Positions 17,216 to 25,165 of a stretch of DNA of 41,897 bases are shown piece by piece (positions within the stretch are counted from its first letter, which is position 1; each line of letters begins with the position of its first letter). The position numbers and the translations under genes are program-made. The stretch is from an uncultured Acidobacteriia bacterium (GTDB lineage Bacteria > Acidobacteriota > Terriglobia > Bryobacterales > Bryobacteraceae): the NCBI GenBank assembly GCA_903929755.1, contig CAIYVZ010000089.1, positions 1 to 41,897 of the forward strand, given 5' to 3'. Under the pieces are notes generated by a model that was not told where the DNA came from, ran no database searches, and saw only the letters and a program-made list of their open reading frames with translations.

Positions 17216-19162
17216 TTACGACCGCTTCATCCACGGCCCAAGCTTTTCCTTCATCGCACGCTGAATCAGCGGCAACTTCGCTTCAGCCTCTTCCCGGCCA
17301 CGCGCAATCAGTTCATCGGAGCGGTAGTATTCCACCCACGTAAAGTCCGAAAGATCCGGGTTAATCCTCACTTCAGCATTCGCCGCTTTGAAGTTTCCCA
17401 GTTCGTACTGCAGAATCTGCATGGCGTTCATAATCACGTCGAACATGTTTGGCATTTGTTCGTCATCCCCGAAGTACGCCAAAGGGTTGAACCGGTTCAA
17501 CTGCCGCACTGTCTTCGAGACCGCGTTCTCCACGCCACGCTTCAGTGGCGGCACCACGTTGACCGCGATGCACATATCCGCGCCCATCTCGTTCACTACT
17601 TCGGCCGGAACCGGATCCGCGACGCCACCGTCCACCAGTACATGTTCGCCCACCCGGACCGGCGCGAACACCATGGGAACCGCCGCACTGGCGCGGAACG
17701 CCGTCGTCAGTTTGCCCTTGCCTATGGAGATCCGCTCGCCACTCTCAATATCGGTGGCAACTGTTCTGCACGGGATCAACAGGTCTTCAAAGGTGGTCTT
17801 CTCACCCAAATAAGGAGAAAAGATCTTGATGAATTTATTGCCGGCCAGCAGCCCTGGCTTGGTAAGCGTCAAATCCACCGCAAGCAGCGTATTGCCACGT
17901 TTTCCCAGACTCATCGCGATATCGATCATCGGCTGAATCCCAATACCCGCCGCGTACCCGATACCAATAATGGACCCCTGGCTGCATCCGGCCACCAGAT
18001 CAACCGGAATGTCATTCTCTTCCAGCACCTCAAGCACACCAAGGTGAGCAATACCGAACGCCGCGCCGCCGCCCAGCGCTACTCCAACCGTCGCCCCTAA
18101 GATCTTCCGCGCCAGCCGATGTAGCGGCAGGGCGGGAACACTCTTCTTGTTGCTCCGGATGTATTGGCTGGCTGAGCCATTCGTCAAGGCTCCGTCACGC
18201 GGGATCACGAACGGTTCACAACTGTTGATGGACGTGCCGTAAGAATTAGCGTTGAAGGTGTTCAGGACCCGGAAATGCCGCATCCTGGCTTTCGTCGGTG
18301 TCCCGTTAGCCGTCTCCATGCCAGCCTGATCCACAATCTCGACAAAGACATCGGAGAACGTTGGGACAGCTTCCAGCAGCCCTTGCGGGTCCATCCCCAG
18401 ATCAAAAATAATGAACTGGAATTTAGTGCTCAGCTTCGAGACAAGGTTCGACGCTTTTTCTTCGCACACTGCAGCCGACAGGCCGGGTCGCCCCGGAACT
18501 TCCACCAGCGATACGCCCTCGGAATCGGTCCGGATCAACCGGCTCGCCAGCTCATCCGACCATTGAGAGTTCGACAGTAATTCCGCGTAATCGCCCCCCG
18601 GCGCCTGGTCCGTGGATTTCACCCGGACGATAATCACATCGGCCCTCGTCAGATCATGCAGGACCCCTGCCAGCGACGACGCCACCAGCGACTTGCCCTT
18701 CAGCGAGTGTCGCCGGGACCCAACCGTAAGCACCATCGACGAGCCGCGGGTCTTCTCCCCGCTGCTGGTACTCGCCAGCCGCCTGCAGAGCACCCGAGTG
18801 AAGTACTCAAGAGCCTTGGGATTCTTCATGAACAGGCTGTTGAACGACGCCCGGTCCAGCGTCATCAGCCGGACCCGCCTGTTTGCCACCACCGTTGCGG
18901 TGCGTTTTCCGCCCTGCAGCAGCGCCATTTCCCCAAAGAAGTCGCCACTTTTCAAAATCGTGACAACCTTCTCACCCGACAAAACGTCCAGTTCGCCGTC
19001 CAGGATAACGTGAAAGGTCTCCCCTTCGTCTCCCTGCCGGCAGATCACGTCGCCCTTCTGGTGCGTCGACTCAACGAACAATTGCTCCACGGCGGCTGTC
19101 TCTGCCCGACCGAGAAAGCTAAAGATCGGAATTGTCGCCAGTAGGTCCTGAAAGTCCTTCAT
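17216..19162 (-). CDS. Cyclic-nucleotide-binding patatin-like phospholipase (NTE-type)
   Basis: This 648-residue protein has three parts. Residues 10-130 are a cNMP-binding domain with the phosphate-binding cassette FFGEMALLQGGKRTATV. Residues 140-300 resemble an ATPase-like domain (GSRRHSLKGKSLVASSLAGVL, then FQFIIFDLGMDP), without a canonical Walker A lysine that I can point to with confidence. Residues 355-560 are a patatin lipase domain: GGGAAFGIAHLGVL, GCSQGS with nucleophile S394, and VDGGVADPVP with the catalytic Asp. The order resembles the neuropathy target esterase/RssA group that cleaves phospholipid acyl chains at membranes. The usual Arg of the GGGxRG oxyanion loop is F here. It is 140 bp downstream of the unknown gene at 19303-20646. 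Confidence 0.92.
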   Translation of the reverse strand: MKDFQDLLATIPIFSFLGRAETAAVEQLFVESTHQKGDVICRQGDEGETFHVILDGELDVLSGEKVVTILKSGDFFGEMALLQGGKRTATVVANRRVRLMTLDRASFNSLFMKNPKALEYFTRVLCRRLASTSSGEKTRGSSMVLTVGSRRHSLKGKSLVASSLAGVLHDLTRADVIIVRVKSTDQAPGGDYAELLSNSQWSDELASRLIRTDSEGVSLVEVPGRPGLSAAVCEEKASNLVSKLSTKFQFIIFDLGMDPQGLLEAVPTFSDVFVEIVDQAGMETANGTPTKARMRHFRVLNTFNANSYGTSINSCEPFVIPRDGALTNGSASQYIRSNKKSVPALPLHRLARKILGATVGVALGGGAAFGIAHLGVLEVLEENDIPVDLVAGCSQGSIIGIGYAAGIGIQPMIDIAMSLGKRGNTLLAVDLTLTKPGLLAGNKFIKIFSPYLGEKTTFEDLLIPCRTVATDIESGERISIGKGKLTTAFRASAAVPMVFAPVRVGEHVLVDGGVADPVPAEVVNEMGADMCIAVNVVPPLKRGVENAVSKTVRQLNRFNPLAYFGDDEQMPNMFDVIMNAMQILQYELGNFKAANAEVRINPDLSDFTWVEYYRSDELIARGREEAEAKLPLIQRAMKEKLGPWMKRS

Positions 19163-19302
19163 TTATTAAATTGCTCCGAGATCCGAATTGACTTTTGCTG
19201 CGGCGTTTCCGAATCCAGACTTCCGTTCGGGCCCGCCCGCTTCTTCACCGGCGTGGTTTGCGCCACGCCGGTCTGCTGTTTACCCGATTGCTTGCTCCGC
19301 CG

Positions 19303-20646
19303 CTACGCCTGAAAAGACGCGGCGTACTCGGGCAGATTCTTGTGGTACCGGAATACCTCACCCAGCTTGTTTGCCGCCTTCAGCTCTGCGTGAATCTTCG
19401 TGATGCGGTCAGCCACTTCACAGCCAATGTATTTGCGCCAGTTGTCCCGTCCCAGGGCATCTTCCGGCTCATATTTGCCAAATGCCCGCACGAACCGGTG
19501 GCCCGGCACCATATCCGTCGCCATCGTTAAAGTCGAGTAGACGCCGTTTGTGTAACCATCATGGTCTTCCAGACGGTGGGCCTTGTGGCGCACAAAGTTT
19601 GCGGCAATCTCCGGCTGGCGGCAATTGACAATTGTGAACGCCCAGCCAACACCGGCCCGCGCATTCCGCTTCGCAATGTCTTCAGTCGGTTCGGAATCGG
19701 CCGCATCCCAGGGCGACAGCCCCGGAATCATGTACATCGGAGAGAAATACATCGCACGTCCGCAACCATGCCAGAAGAATTCGTAGAGATCCTGATCGGT
19801 TTCCTTCAGCACGGCCGAGATGCGCGAAACCAGCTGTCCGTGCCACGTCCGCGTCACCAGCCCGAGTGACTCCAGCGCCGCCCCAATATAGCCCTGCAGC
19901 GAATTGTTCTTCACCAGCTTCGTGAACACATCAATCGCCGCCCGGATCTCCGCATCCGTACTCCACGGCGTCAGCGCCGCTACCGCGTGCTTCCCGAAAA
20001 TGATGCCGATCCCGGCATGCATCATCGTCTGCACCTTTTGGTCCACTTCCAGCATCTTGCCGCTCGACAGCAGCCCGTGCAGTTCCGTGCCCTTCGCAAG
20101 CGAATCGTTCAGATATGCCGTGGCATAACGCTCACCCAGACCTTCCACGTACCAGAGCGCCGGATAGTCACCGTGCGAATAGCATTGCTTGATCATTTCC
20201 TCAAGCGGGTAGGTTCCGTCCGCCGAGAGATGCTTGGGCGCGCTCACGTGGTTCACGAACCCGATGACATCGAATGTGTTGCTGAACTGCTCCGTCAGCA
20301 ACTCGCGCGAGTGGCCGGAGCCCAGCGCCTGAACGGCATCGGACGCCACGTGCACCCCGCTCTCCGCGGCGTGCTTGATGTAGCTCGGATGCAGTACTTT
20401 ACCGGAAAAAGTATCGGAGGCCAGTTCCGCCATCACGCTTTGTGCTTTATCGGCGAACTGAAAGGCGCCAAACAGGGCGGTGTTCGTCATGAAAGCCTGT
20501 TTGGCCGCTTCCCCGGTCTTATACAGCTTTTCCTGCGTCGCCTTCAGCGAGTCGGAATCTGACATCGGCAGCACACCCAGGGCCCTTTGGGCAGCAAAAC
20601 TGGACATGGCAACCTGAAATTTTAACGCGGCGTCTACGAACTCCAT
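19303..20646 (-). CDS. Conserved protein of unknown function, 447 residues
   Basis: No confident family assignment can be made by eye. The protein is soluble, mostly helical and has no signal peptide. Recognisable blocks are CYSHGDYPALWYVEGLGERYATAYL, FFWHGCGRAMYFSPMYMIPG and GVGWAFTIVNCRQPEIAANFVRH. The WHGxGRAxYF and AGxxWAxTxVNxRxPE pattern faintly recalls the DUF1702 family found near enediyne genes, which is a weak guess. ATG 20646 is preferred over the adjacent GTG 20649; an AAGGAG sequence lies 12 bp upstream. It lies upstream of the patatin on the same strand, so the two could be co-regulated. Confidence 0.8.
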   Translation of the reverse strand: MEFVDAALKFQVAMSSFAAQRALGVLPMSDSDSLKATQEKLYKTGEAAKQAFMTNTALFGAFQFADKAQSVMAELASDTFSGKVLHPSYIKHAAESGVHVASDAVQALGSGHSRELLTEQFSNTFDVIGFVNHVSAPKHLSADGTYPLEEMIKQCYSHGDYPALWYVEGLGERYATAYLNDSLAKGTELHGLLSSGKMLEVDQKVQTMMHAGIGIIFGKHAVAALTPWSTDAEIRAAIDVFTKLVKNNSLQGYIGAALESLGLVTRTWHGQLVSRISAVLKETDQDLYEFFWHGCGRAMYFSPMYMIPGLSPWDAADSEPTEDIAKRNARAGVGWAFTIVNCRQPEIAANFVRHKAHRLEDHDGYTNGVYSTLTMATDMVPGHRFVRAFGKYEPEDALGRDNWRKYIGCEVADRITKIHAELKAANKLGEVFRYHKNLPEYAASFQA

Positions 20647-21170
20647 CACTCTAGAGTCTCCTTATATTTCTAATGGCTCAAAACATCAGTGACGTCTTCC
20701 TGACCGTCGGACGTGGACCCGTCAGGCAGTTCAGGTCCCGCAGCTTTACCAAACGACTGGATGCGAGATCCTGATATCGGTGACGCGACGCTCCCGGCAG
20801 TCCCCGTTCCGACACACCTGTACAGTGTATCAGCTACGTTCGCCGGGACATAGCGTATTTAGACTATTGAAACCGGACGTTCACAGAGAAGGATTTCCTG
20901 GTGGCGCCGGGGCTTCCGGAAAGAAATCGGTGCCGGGCCGCCGGAACTCGCACCTCACCGCCCGCCAGGCGGCAAAGGCTGGTCCGCTGCCGCGGCCGCG
21001 AGGTAGTGCGCCATTTCAGTTAAAGCCACGGCAGTTAAAACCATGTCATTTAAAGATGGAGACACTGCCGCCAACCCGCCCGTAAGGCCATCGAGATTCT
21101 CCCCGGCAACGCCGCATTCAAATCCGTGCAACGGGCCTGTGGCTCCTGGCTCATAGAACAAAGCCGACAC
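20647..21170. other. Non-coding gap without a supported gene, upstream of the toxin-antitoxin relic
   Basis: This gap of about 520 bp separates the unknown 447-residue gene from the decayed antitoxin. The short open frames here (for example 20780-21085 and, on the other strand, 20955-21191) show no recognisable protein. The only structure I can support is the 15-bp tandem repeat at 21017-21061. Promoters for the minus-strand gene presumably lie near 20650-20750 but I cannot fix them. Confidence 0.6.
21017..21061 (+). repeat. Three tandem degenerate 15-bp repeats
   Basis: Three units follow each other without spacer: cagttaaagccacgg, cagttaaaaccatgt and catttaaagatggag. The core CA(G/T)TTAAA is shared by all. 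If translated in one frame they give a QLKP-like repeat, but no gene is supported there. They lie about 110 bp upstream of the antitoxin relic and could be binding sites or leftover coding repeats. Confidence 0.6.
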
Positions 21171-21359
21171 ATGGACCGACAAACCGCTCATCAGTTACCC
21201 GACCGGCTCGATCCCGGCCAGTTCGCCGCCATTGGGATATTGCTTGCGGTGATGGCGGATCCCGTTACCCGGGCGCTGCTAAACGAGCCACCCGCCGATG
21301 AATCGGTAACCGAGAAGACGCGCCGCCGTTTTCAGGAAGCCCAGGCATGGTTTGCGTAA
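21171..21359 (+). pseudogene. Decayed antitoxin, homologue of the one at 33417, interrupted by an in-frame TAA
   Basis: The 62-residue open part aligns by eye with the intact antitoxin at 33417-33686: LDPGQFAAIGILLAVMADPV against LGPDQMAAVVQLLEVMVDPP, and TEKTRRRFQEAQAWF against SEEERRAVLESREYF. The TAA at 21357-21359 then interrupts the frame, but the same frame continues with NEGTPREDVLNEFGLKAEDF, which matches QNPLGGVPFGQFAAECGFSMDEI of the intact copy. A nonsense mutation within an otherwise homologous frame is the simplest reading. A fragment of the matching toxin follows at 21449. Confidence 0.7.
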
Positions 21360-21448
21360 AACGAGGGCACCCCGAGGGAAGATGTCCTGAATGAGTTCGG
21401 TCTGAAGGCGGAAGACTTTCCGTTGTCTCCGGAACATGCCGGTTCGGC

Positions 21449-21586
21449 ATGCCGCCTTACCGCCCGACCTACTCCATTGTCTGGCTTGATAGGGCAAAAG
21501 TCGGGATTCGCAAGCTGGACCGTTCCACCGCCATCGGCATCTTCGGTGGCGTCCTGCGTTTTGCCGGACCGGGTCGGGCGACGGGC
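21449..21586 (+). pseudogene. Truncated RelE/ParE-type toxin fragment
   Basis: From the ATG at 21449 the frame reads MPPYRPTYSIVWLDRAKVGI, then RKLDRSTAIGIFGGVLRFAG. This is the usual N-terminal half of a RelE/ParE toxin (strand, helix with RKLD, second helix) and shares AIGI and the helix spacing with the intact toxin at 33695 (TEIRAIAQPVAIGILKAIHRYAETG). After about residue 46 the similarity stops and the C-terminal strands with the LRVGRHRVLF-type motif are missing; the frame then runs into the TonB receptor's leader. It is the toxin half of the decayed cassette and should be inactive. Confidence 0.6.
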
Positions 21587-21677
21587 GCGCGAGTCGCAGG
21601 TCCCGGCCCAATCCACGCCCCCCGCGTGGCAGACTCCTGGGTGAAATATACGCTGAACGAGTCCAAAGGGGAGAAAT

Positions 21678-24600
21678 ATGCAAAAAGTTTCAAGCGTCAT
21701 ACTCTGTCTGTTTGCCGCCGCAGCCGCACTGACTGCGCAGGACAGAGGAACCATCCGCGGAACCGTATCCGATTCCAGCGGAGCTGTAATCCCAACCGTC
21801 TCGGTGATGGCCCTCAACGTGGACACCGGGACCAAACAAAGCGCCGTTGCCGACGCGGCTGGAAACTACACTTTTCCATATCTCCAGGTTGGCAACTACA
21901 CTGTTTCCGTAGAACGGGCTGGCTTCCGGAAATCGGAAACAACAGGTGTCCGCGTGAACGTGGCGACCGTCTCGGACGTCAACGTCACACTGGCCGTCAT
22001 GACCACCGACCAGAGCGTAGATGTCACCGCCGCCGCTCCTTTGCTGGAAACGAACGGCAGCAATCTGGGCAAGGTGGTGGAGACCAAAGCTATTACCGAT
22101 CTGCCCCTCTTCATCAGCGGCGGCAGTGTTCGAAGCAACCTTGCGTTCGTGATTCTGACGCCCGGCGTTATCGGACCGGCCAACAATCCTCGCATCGGCG
22201 GTGGCCTCCTCGACGGGCAGAGCGAACAACTGGACGGGGCCGAATCGAACAGCGAACGCCGTAATGACCCTGCCATGAACGGCGTCAGTGTCGAAGGCAT
22301 GGAAGAGTTCAAGGTGCAGAGTTCGGGCTACTCGGCTGAGTATGGTCGCACCTCGAACGGGGTTATCAACTGGGTTACCAAGTCCGGCACGAACAAGGTT
22401 CACGGAAGCGCTTTTGTTTTCAACCGCAATGAAGTGTTCAATGCCCGCGGATTTACGTTCGCGGCCTCAAAGCGGCCTATCGTCCGGCAGTGGAATCCGG
22501 GCGGCAGTATTGGCGGTCCGGTCATCATTCCTAAATTTTTCAATGGACGCAATAAAGCATTTTTCTTCTTTGCCTACGAGAAGGCATCGACGCGAAATGG
22601 CCAGTCAACGGCCACGGTAACCGCCCCCGTTGATGAATACCGAGTCGGCGACATGCGCCGCAACGTGGATTCAACAGGGAAGACAATTCCTCTTTACGAC
22701 CCGTTCAATGCGAGCGGCACTATCATTCCGAATGCTGCGGACCGGCCCCGGCTGCAGTGTAACGGCGTGCTGGACGTCATCTGCCCGAACCGCATTGACG
22801 CGACCGCAGCCCGCCTGATTGCCCTGCTGCCGCATCCGGATCAGCCAAACCTGATCGCCAACAATTACCGGTCGCGCAGCTATTCGACGCAGCGCTCCGG
22901 CCTGCCCTCCATCAAGCTGGATTATGTATTCAACGATAAGCACAGGATCAGCTATCTCTACAGCCGGTTCCGCAGCCCGGCGACACCCAGCATCAACCCC
23001 CTGGAGGGTTTGCCAGGTACCGGCTTCCCCTCGGACTCGCTGGTGCAGTATCACCGGCTGAATGACGACTACACCATCACGCCAACGCTTCTGAACCACA
23101 TTACGCTCGGGTTTAACCGCCGTAACATTCTGGAAGCGCCCGGTTATGTGAGCCTCTTCCCGGCCGATCTCGCCAAGGCGACCTATCTGCCCGGCACGGT
23201 GACGCCGCTGGCTCCAGGAACTTCCAGCACCTATTCGACGGGTTTTGCGACCTGGGGCAACAGCGTGTTTACCGATTCCCGCCAACGGACGATCGATTTC
23301 AAGGAACAGATCATCTGGGTGAAAGGCAAGCAGAATATAAAGTTCGGTTTCAACTACCTGCGAGGCACCTATCGCCGTCTGGACTACAACGGTGCGTATG
23401 GCACGGCCAGCTTCAGCGCGGCCGGCACCGGTAATCCGAACGTGGCCACCAGCGGCTCCGATTGGGCTTCTTTCCTGCTCGGTACCGCAAGCGGCGGCGG
23501 GTTCCGTTATCCCGACGACACCACCTTCCACTGGCCCTACTATGCATGGTATGTGCAGGACGACTACAAGGTCACCAGGAAGTTCACGCTGAACATCGGT
23601 CTTCGATACGAGATCCCGGTCCCGAAAGAAGAGCGCAAGCTGCACAATTCAAACTTCTGCCCCACCTGCCCCAACGCGGCCGCCGGTGGCCTGCCCGGCG
23701 CCATGGTCTATGCGGGTGTCAATGGCCAGCCCAGCCGTTTCGGTGAAACCAGAATGAACGCATTTGGACCCCGCCTTGGCATGGCGTACCAAATGGACAG
23801 CAAGACTGTGATCCGCGCAGGCGCCTCCATCTACTACCAGCCGGCGCGCGAAGACGGTAATGCCGACAACGGCATTCAGGGCTTTGGTGGCACGTTCGGA
23901 GCGATCGCCAACTCTCTGTCGAACGGCGTCTCGTACTTGACAAGGAATGGCTTTACGTCTTTCGCCACTCAGATCGCAACGCTGCAACCGATTATTAGGG
24001 ATCCGGCGGTACTCAGCGCCAATCTGCTCAATCAGTCTCCTTTTTACTACAACCCGAAGGCCGGGCGTACACCTTACTTTGGAGACTGGAACTTCACGAT
24101 TGACCGAACGTTAACCAAAAGTTCTGTTTTCCGTGCCAGCTACCACGCCACCATCGGAAACAAGCTTCTTTCACGCCAGCAGCAGCAGAATCAGCTTGAT
24201 CCGAAGTATTGGGCAATCTATGGCGCCCTGTTGGGTCAGCCGGTGAGTTCCGTCATCAACAATCCCACTGTGGTCGCGGCGGGTTTCAAACTGCCCTACG
24301 CAGCCTTCCCGACCAACCTGCAGTTACAGCAGGCTCTTCGTCCGTTCCCGCAGTTTTCCAGCATCGGCAGCGATGCGGGCGGCCAGAACGATGGACACAT
24401 GACCTATCACTCTTTGGAAGCGAGTTTAGAACACCGCTTCGATAAGGGCCTGTTTGTGCTCGCTTCCTACACGTTTGCTAAGCTCATCTCCGGCTCCAAC
24501 GGTGAAGACGCCAACCGAACGAGCGATGGGCAGGTGCAGAACCAGTACAATCGCCGCCTCGACAAGGCGGTGGCGAGCCAGGATACCCCTCACAACCTGA

Positions 24601-25160
24601 GAATCAGCTACGTGTACGAACTACCGTTCGGCAAAGGTAAACAGTTCCAGGGGAACTCAAACGCGATCGTCAATGCGGTGCTCGGTAACTGGAAGGTTTC
24701 TGCGATCCACACCTACGTGAGCGGCACCCCCCTGGCGATCAGTTGCAACCAGAACTTCTTCGGCGCGGGCGCCAACGCTCGCTGCAGTTTCGCGCCGGGC
24801 GCAGTTACGGGTGACATTCCTCTGCTGAACCCCGCATGGAATGAAGCCAATGCGTTCACGGTTCCGTATCTCAACAACGCAGCTTTCGTTCTGCCTGCGA
24901 ATATGACCTACGGGAATACGGGACGGCGGCTTTCCTTCCTCCGGACGCCGTGGACCGTTCAGGAAGACGCGGCGCTCATCAAGAACTTCGTTATCAGCGA
25001 GAAGGTCAAGTTTGAACTTCGCGCTTCTGCCTCGAACGTTCTAAACCGCGTCACGTTCGCGAGCCCCAACACTACGCAAAGCAGCAGCCAGTTCGGATTG
25101 TTCACGGGACAAGGCAACGGCCCGAGGAACATCCAAATGGGTGGACGCTTCTCGTTCTAA
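21678..25160 (+). CDS. TonB-dependent receptor with N-terminal carboxypeptidase regulatory-like domain (Oar type)
   Basis: This 1160-residue outer-membrane protein has a signal peptide (MQKVSSVILCLFAAAAALTAQ) and a CarboxypepD_reg domain at about 22-105 (GTIRGTVSDSSGAVIPTVSV, then YTFPYLQVGNYTVSVERAGF). A plug-like region follows at about 110-260 (GVSVEGMEEFKVQSSGYSAE, then RTSNGVINWVTKSGTNKVHG) and a long beta-barrel ends in MGGRFSF with a terminal Phe. It resembles the Oar-like receptors that are abundant in Acidobacteria. The substrate is unknown, but polysaccharide- or peptide-derived oligomers are usual. A good ribosome-binding sequence (GGGGAG) lies 6 bp before the ATG. It opens a co-directional cluster that continues with the hydrolase-like, serine hydrolase and DUF1549/DUF1501 genes. 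Confidence 0.95.
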   Translation: MQKVSSVILCLFAAAAALTAQDRGTIRGTVSDSSGAVIPTVSVMALNVDTGTKQSAVADAAGNYTFPYLQVGNYTVSVERAGFRKSETTGVRVNVATVSDVNVTLAVMTTDQSVDVTAAAPLLETNGSNLGKVVETKAITDLPLFISGGSVRSNLAFVILTPGVIGPANNPRIGGGLLDGQSEQLDGAESNSERRNDPAMNGVSVEGMEEFKVQSSGYSAEYGRTSNGVINWVTKSGTNKVHGSAFVFNRNEVFNARGFTFAASKRPIVRQWNPGGSIGGPVIIPKFFNGRNKAFFFFAYEKASTRNGQSTATVTAPVDEYRVGDMRRNVDSTGKTIPLYDPFNASGTIIPNAADRPRLQCNGVLDVICPNRIDATAARLIALLPHPDQPNLIANNYRSRSYSTQRSGLPSIKLDYVFNDKHRISYLYSRFRSPATPSINPLEGLPGTGFPSDSLVQYHRLNDDYTITPTLLNHITLGFNRRNILEAPGYVSLFPADLAKATYLPGTVTPLAPGTSSTYSTGFATWGNSVFTDSRQRTIDFKEQIIWVKGKQNIKFGFNYLRGTYRRLDYNGAYGTASFSAAGTGNPNVATSGSDWASFLLGTASGGGFRYPDDTTFHWPYYAWYVQDDYKVTRKFTLNIGLRYEIPVPKEERKLHNSNFCPTCPNAAAGGLPGAMVYAGVNGQPSRFGETRMNAFGPRLGMAYQMDSKTVIRAGASIYYQPAREDGNADNGIQGFGGTFGAIANSLSNGVSYLTRNGFTSFATQIATLQPIIRDPAVLSANLLNQSPFYYNPKAGRTPYFGDWNFTIDRTLTKSSVFRASYHATIGNKLLSRQQQQNQLDPKYWAIYGALLGQPVSSVINNPTVVAAGFKLPYAAFPTNLQLQQALRPFPQFSSIGSDAGGQNDGHMTYHSLEASLEHRFDKGLFVLASYTFAKLISGSNGEDANRTSDGQVQNQYNRRLDKAVASQDTPHNLRISYVYELPFGKGKQFQGNSNAIVNAVLGNWKVSAIHTYVSGTPLAISCNQNFFGAGANARCSFAPGAVTGDIPLLNPAWNEANAFTVPYLNNAAFVLPANMTYGNTGRRLSFLRTPWTVQEDAALIKNFVISEKVKFELRASASNVLNRVTFASPNTTQSSSQFGLFTGQGNGPRNIQMGGRFSF

Positions 25161-25165
25161 CCATA

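Noticed and set aside
20814-20828. CTGTACAG palindrome with near-symmetric flanks, considered as a LexA-like or other operator
   Set aside because: Only the central 8 bp are symmetric, and LexA-type CTGT-N8-ACAG spacing is not met.
20955-21191. Minus-strand open frame of 78 codons in the non-coding gap
   Set aside because: It crosses the tandem repeats and the antitoxin relic antisense and has no recognisable content.
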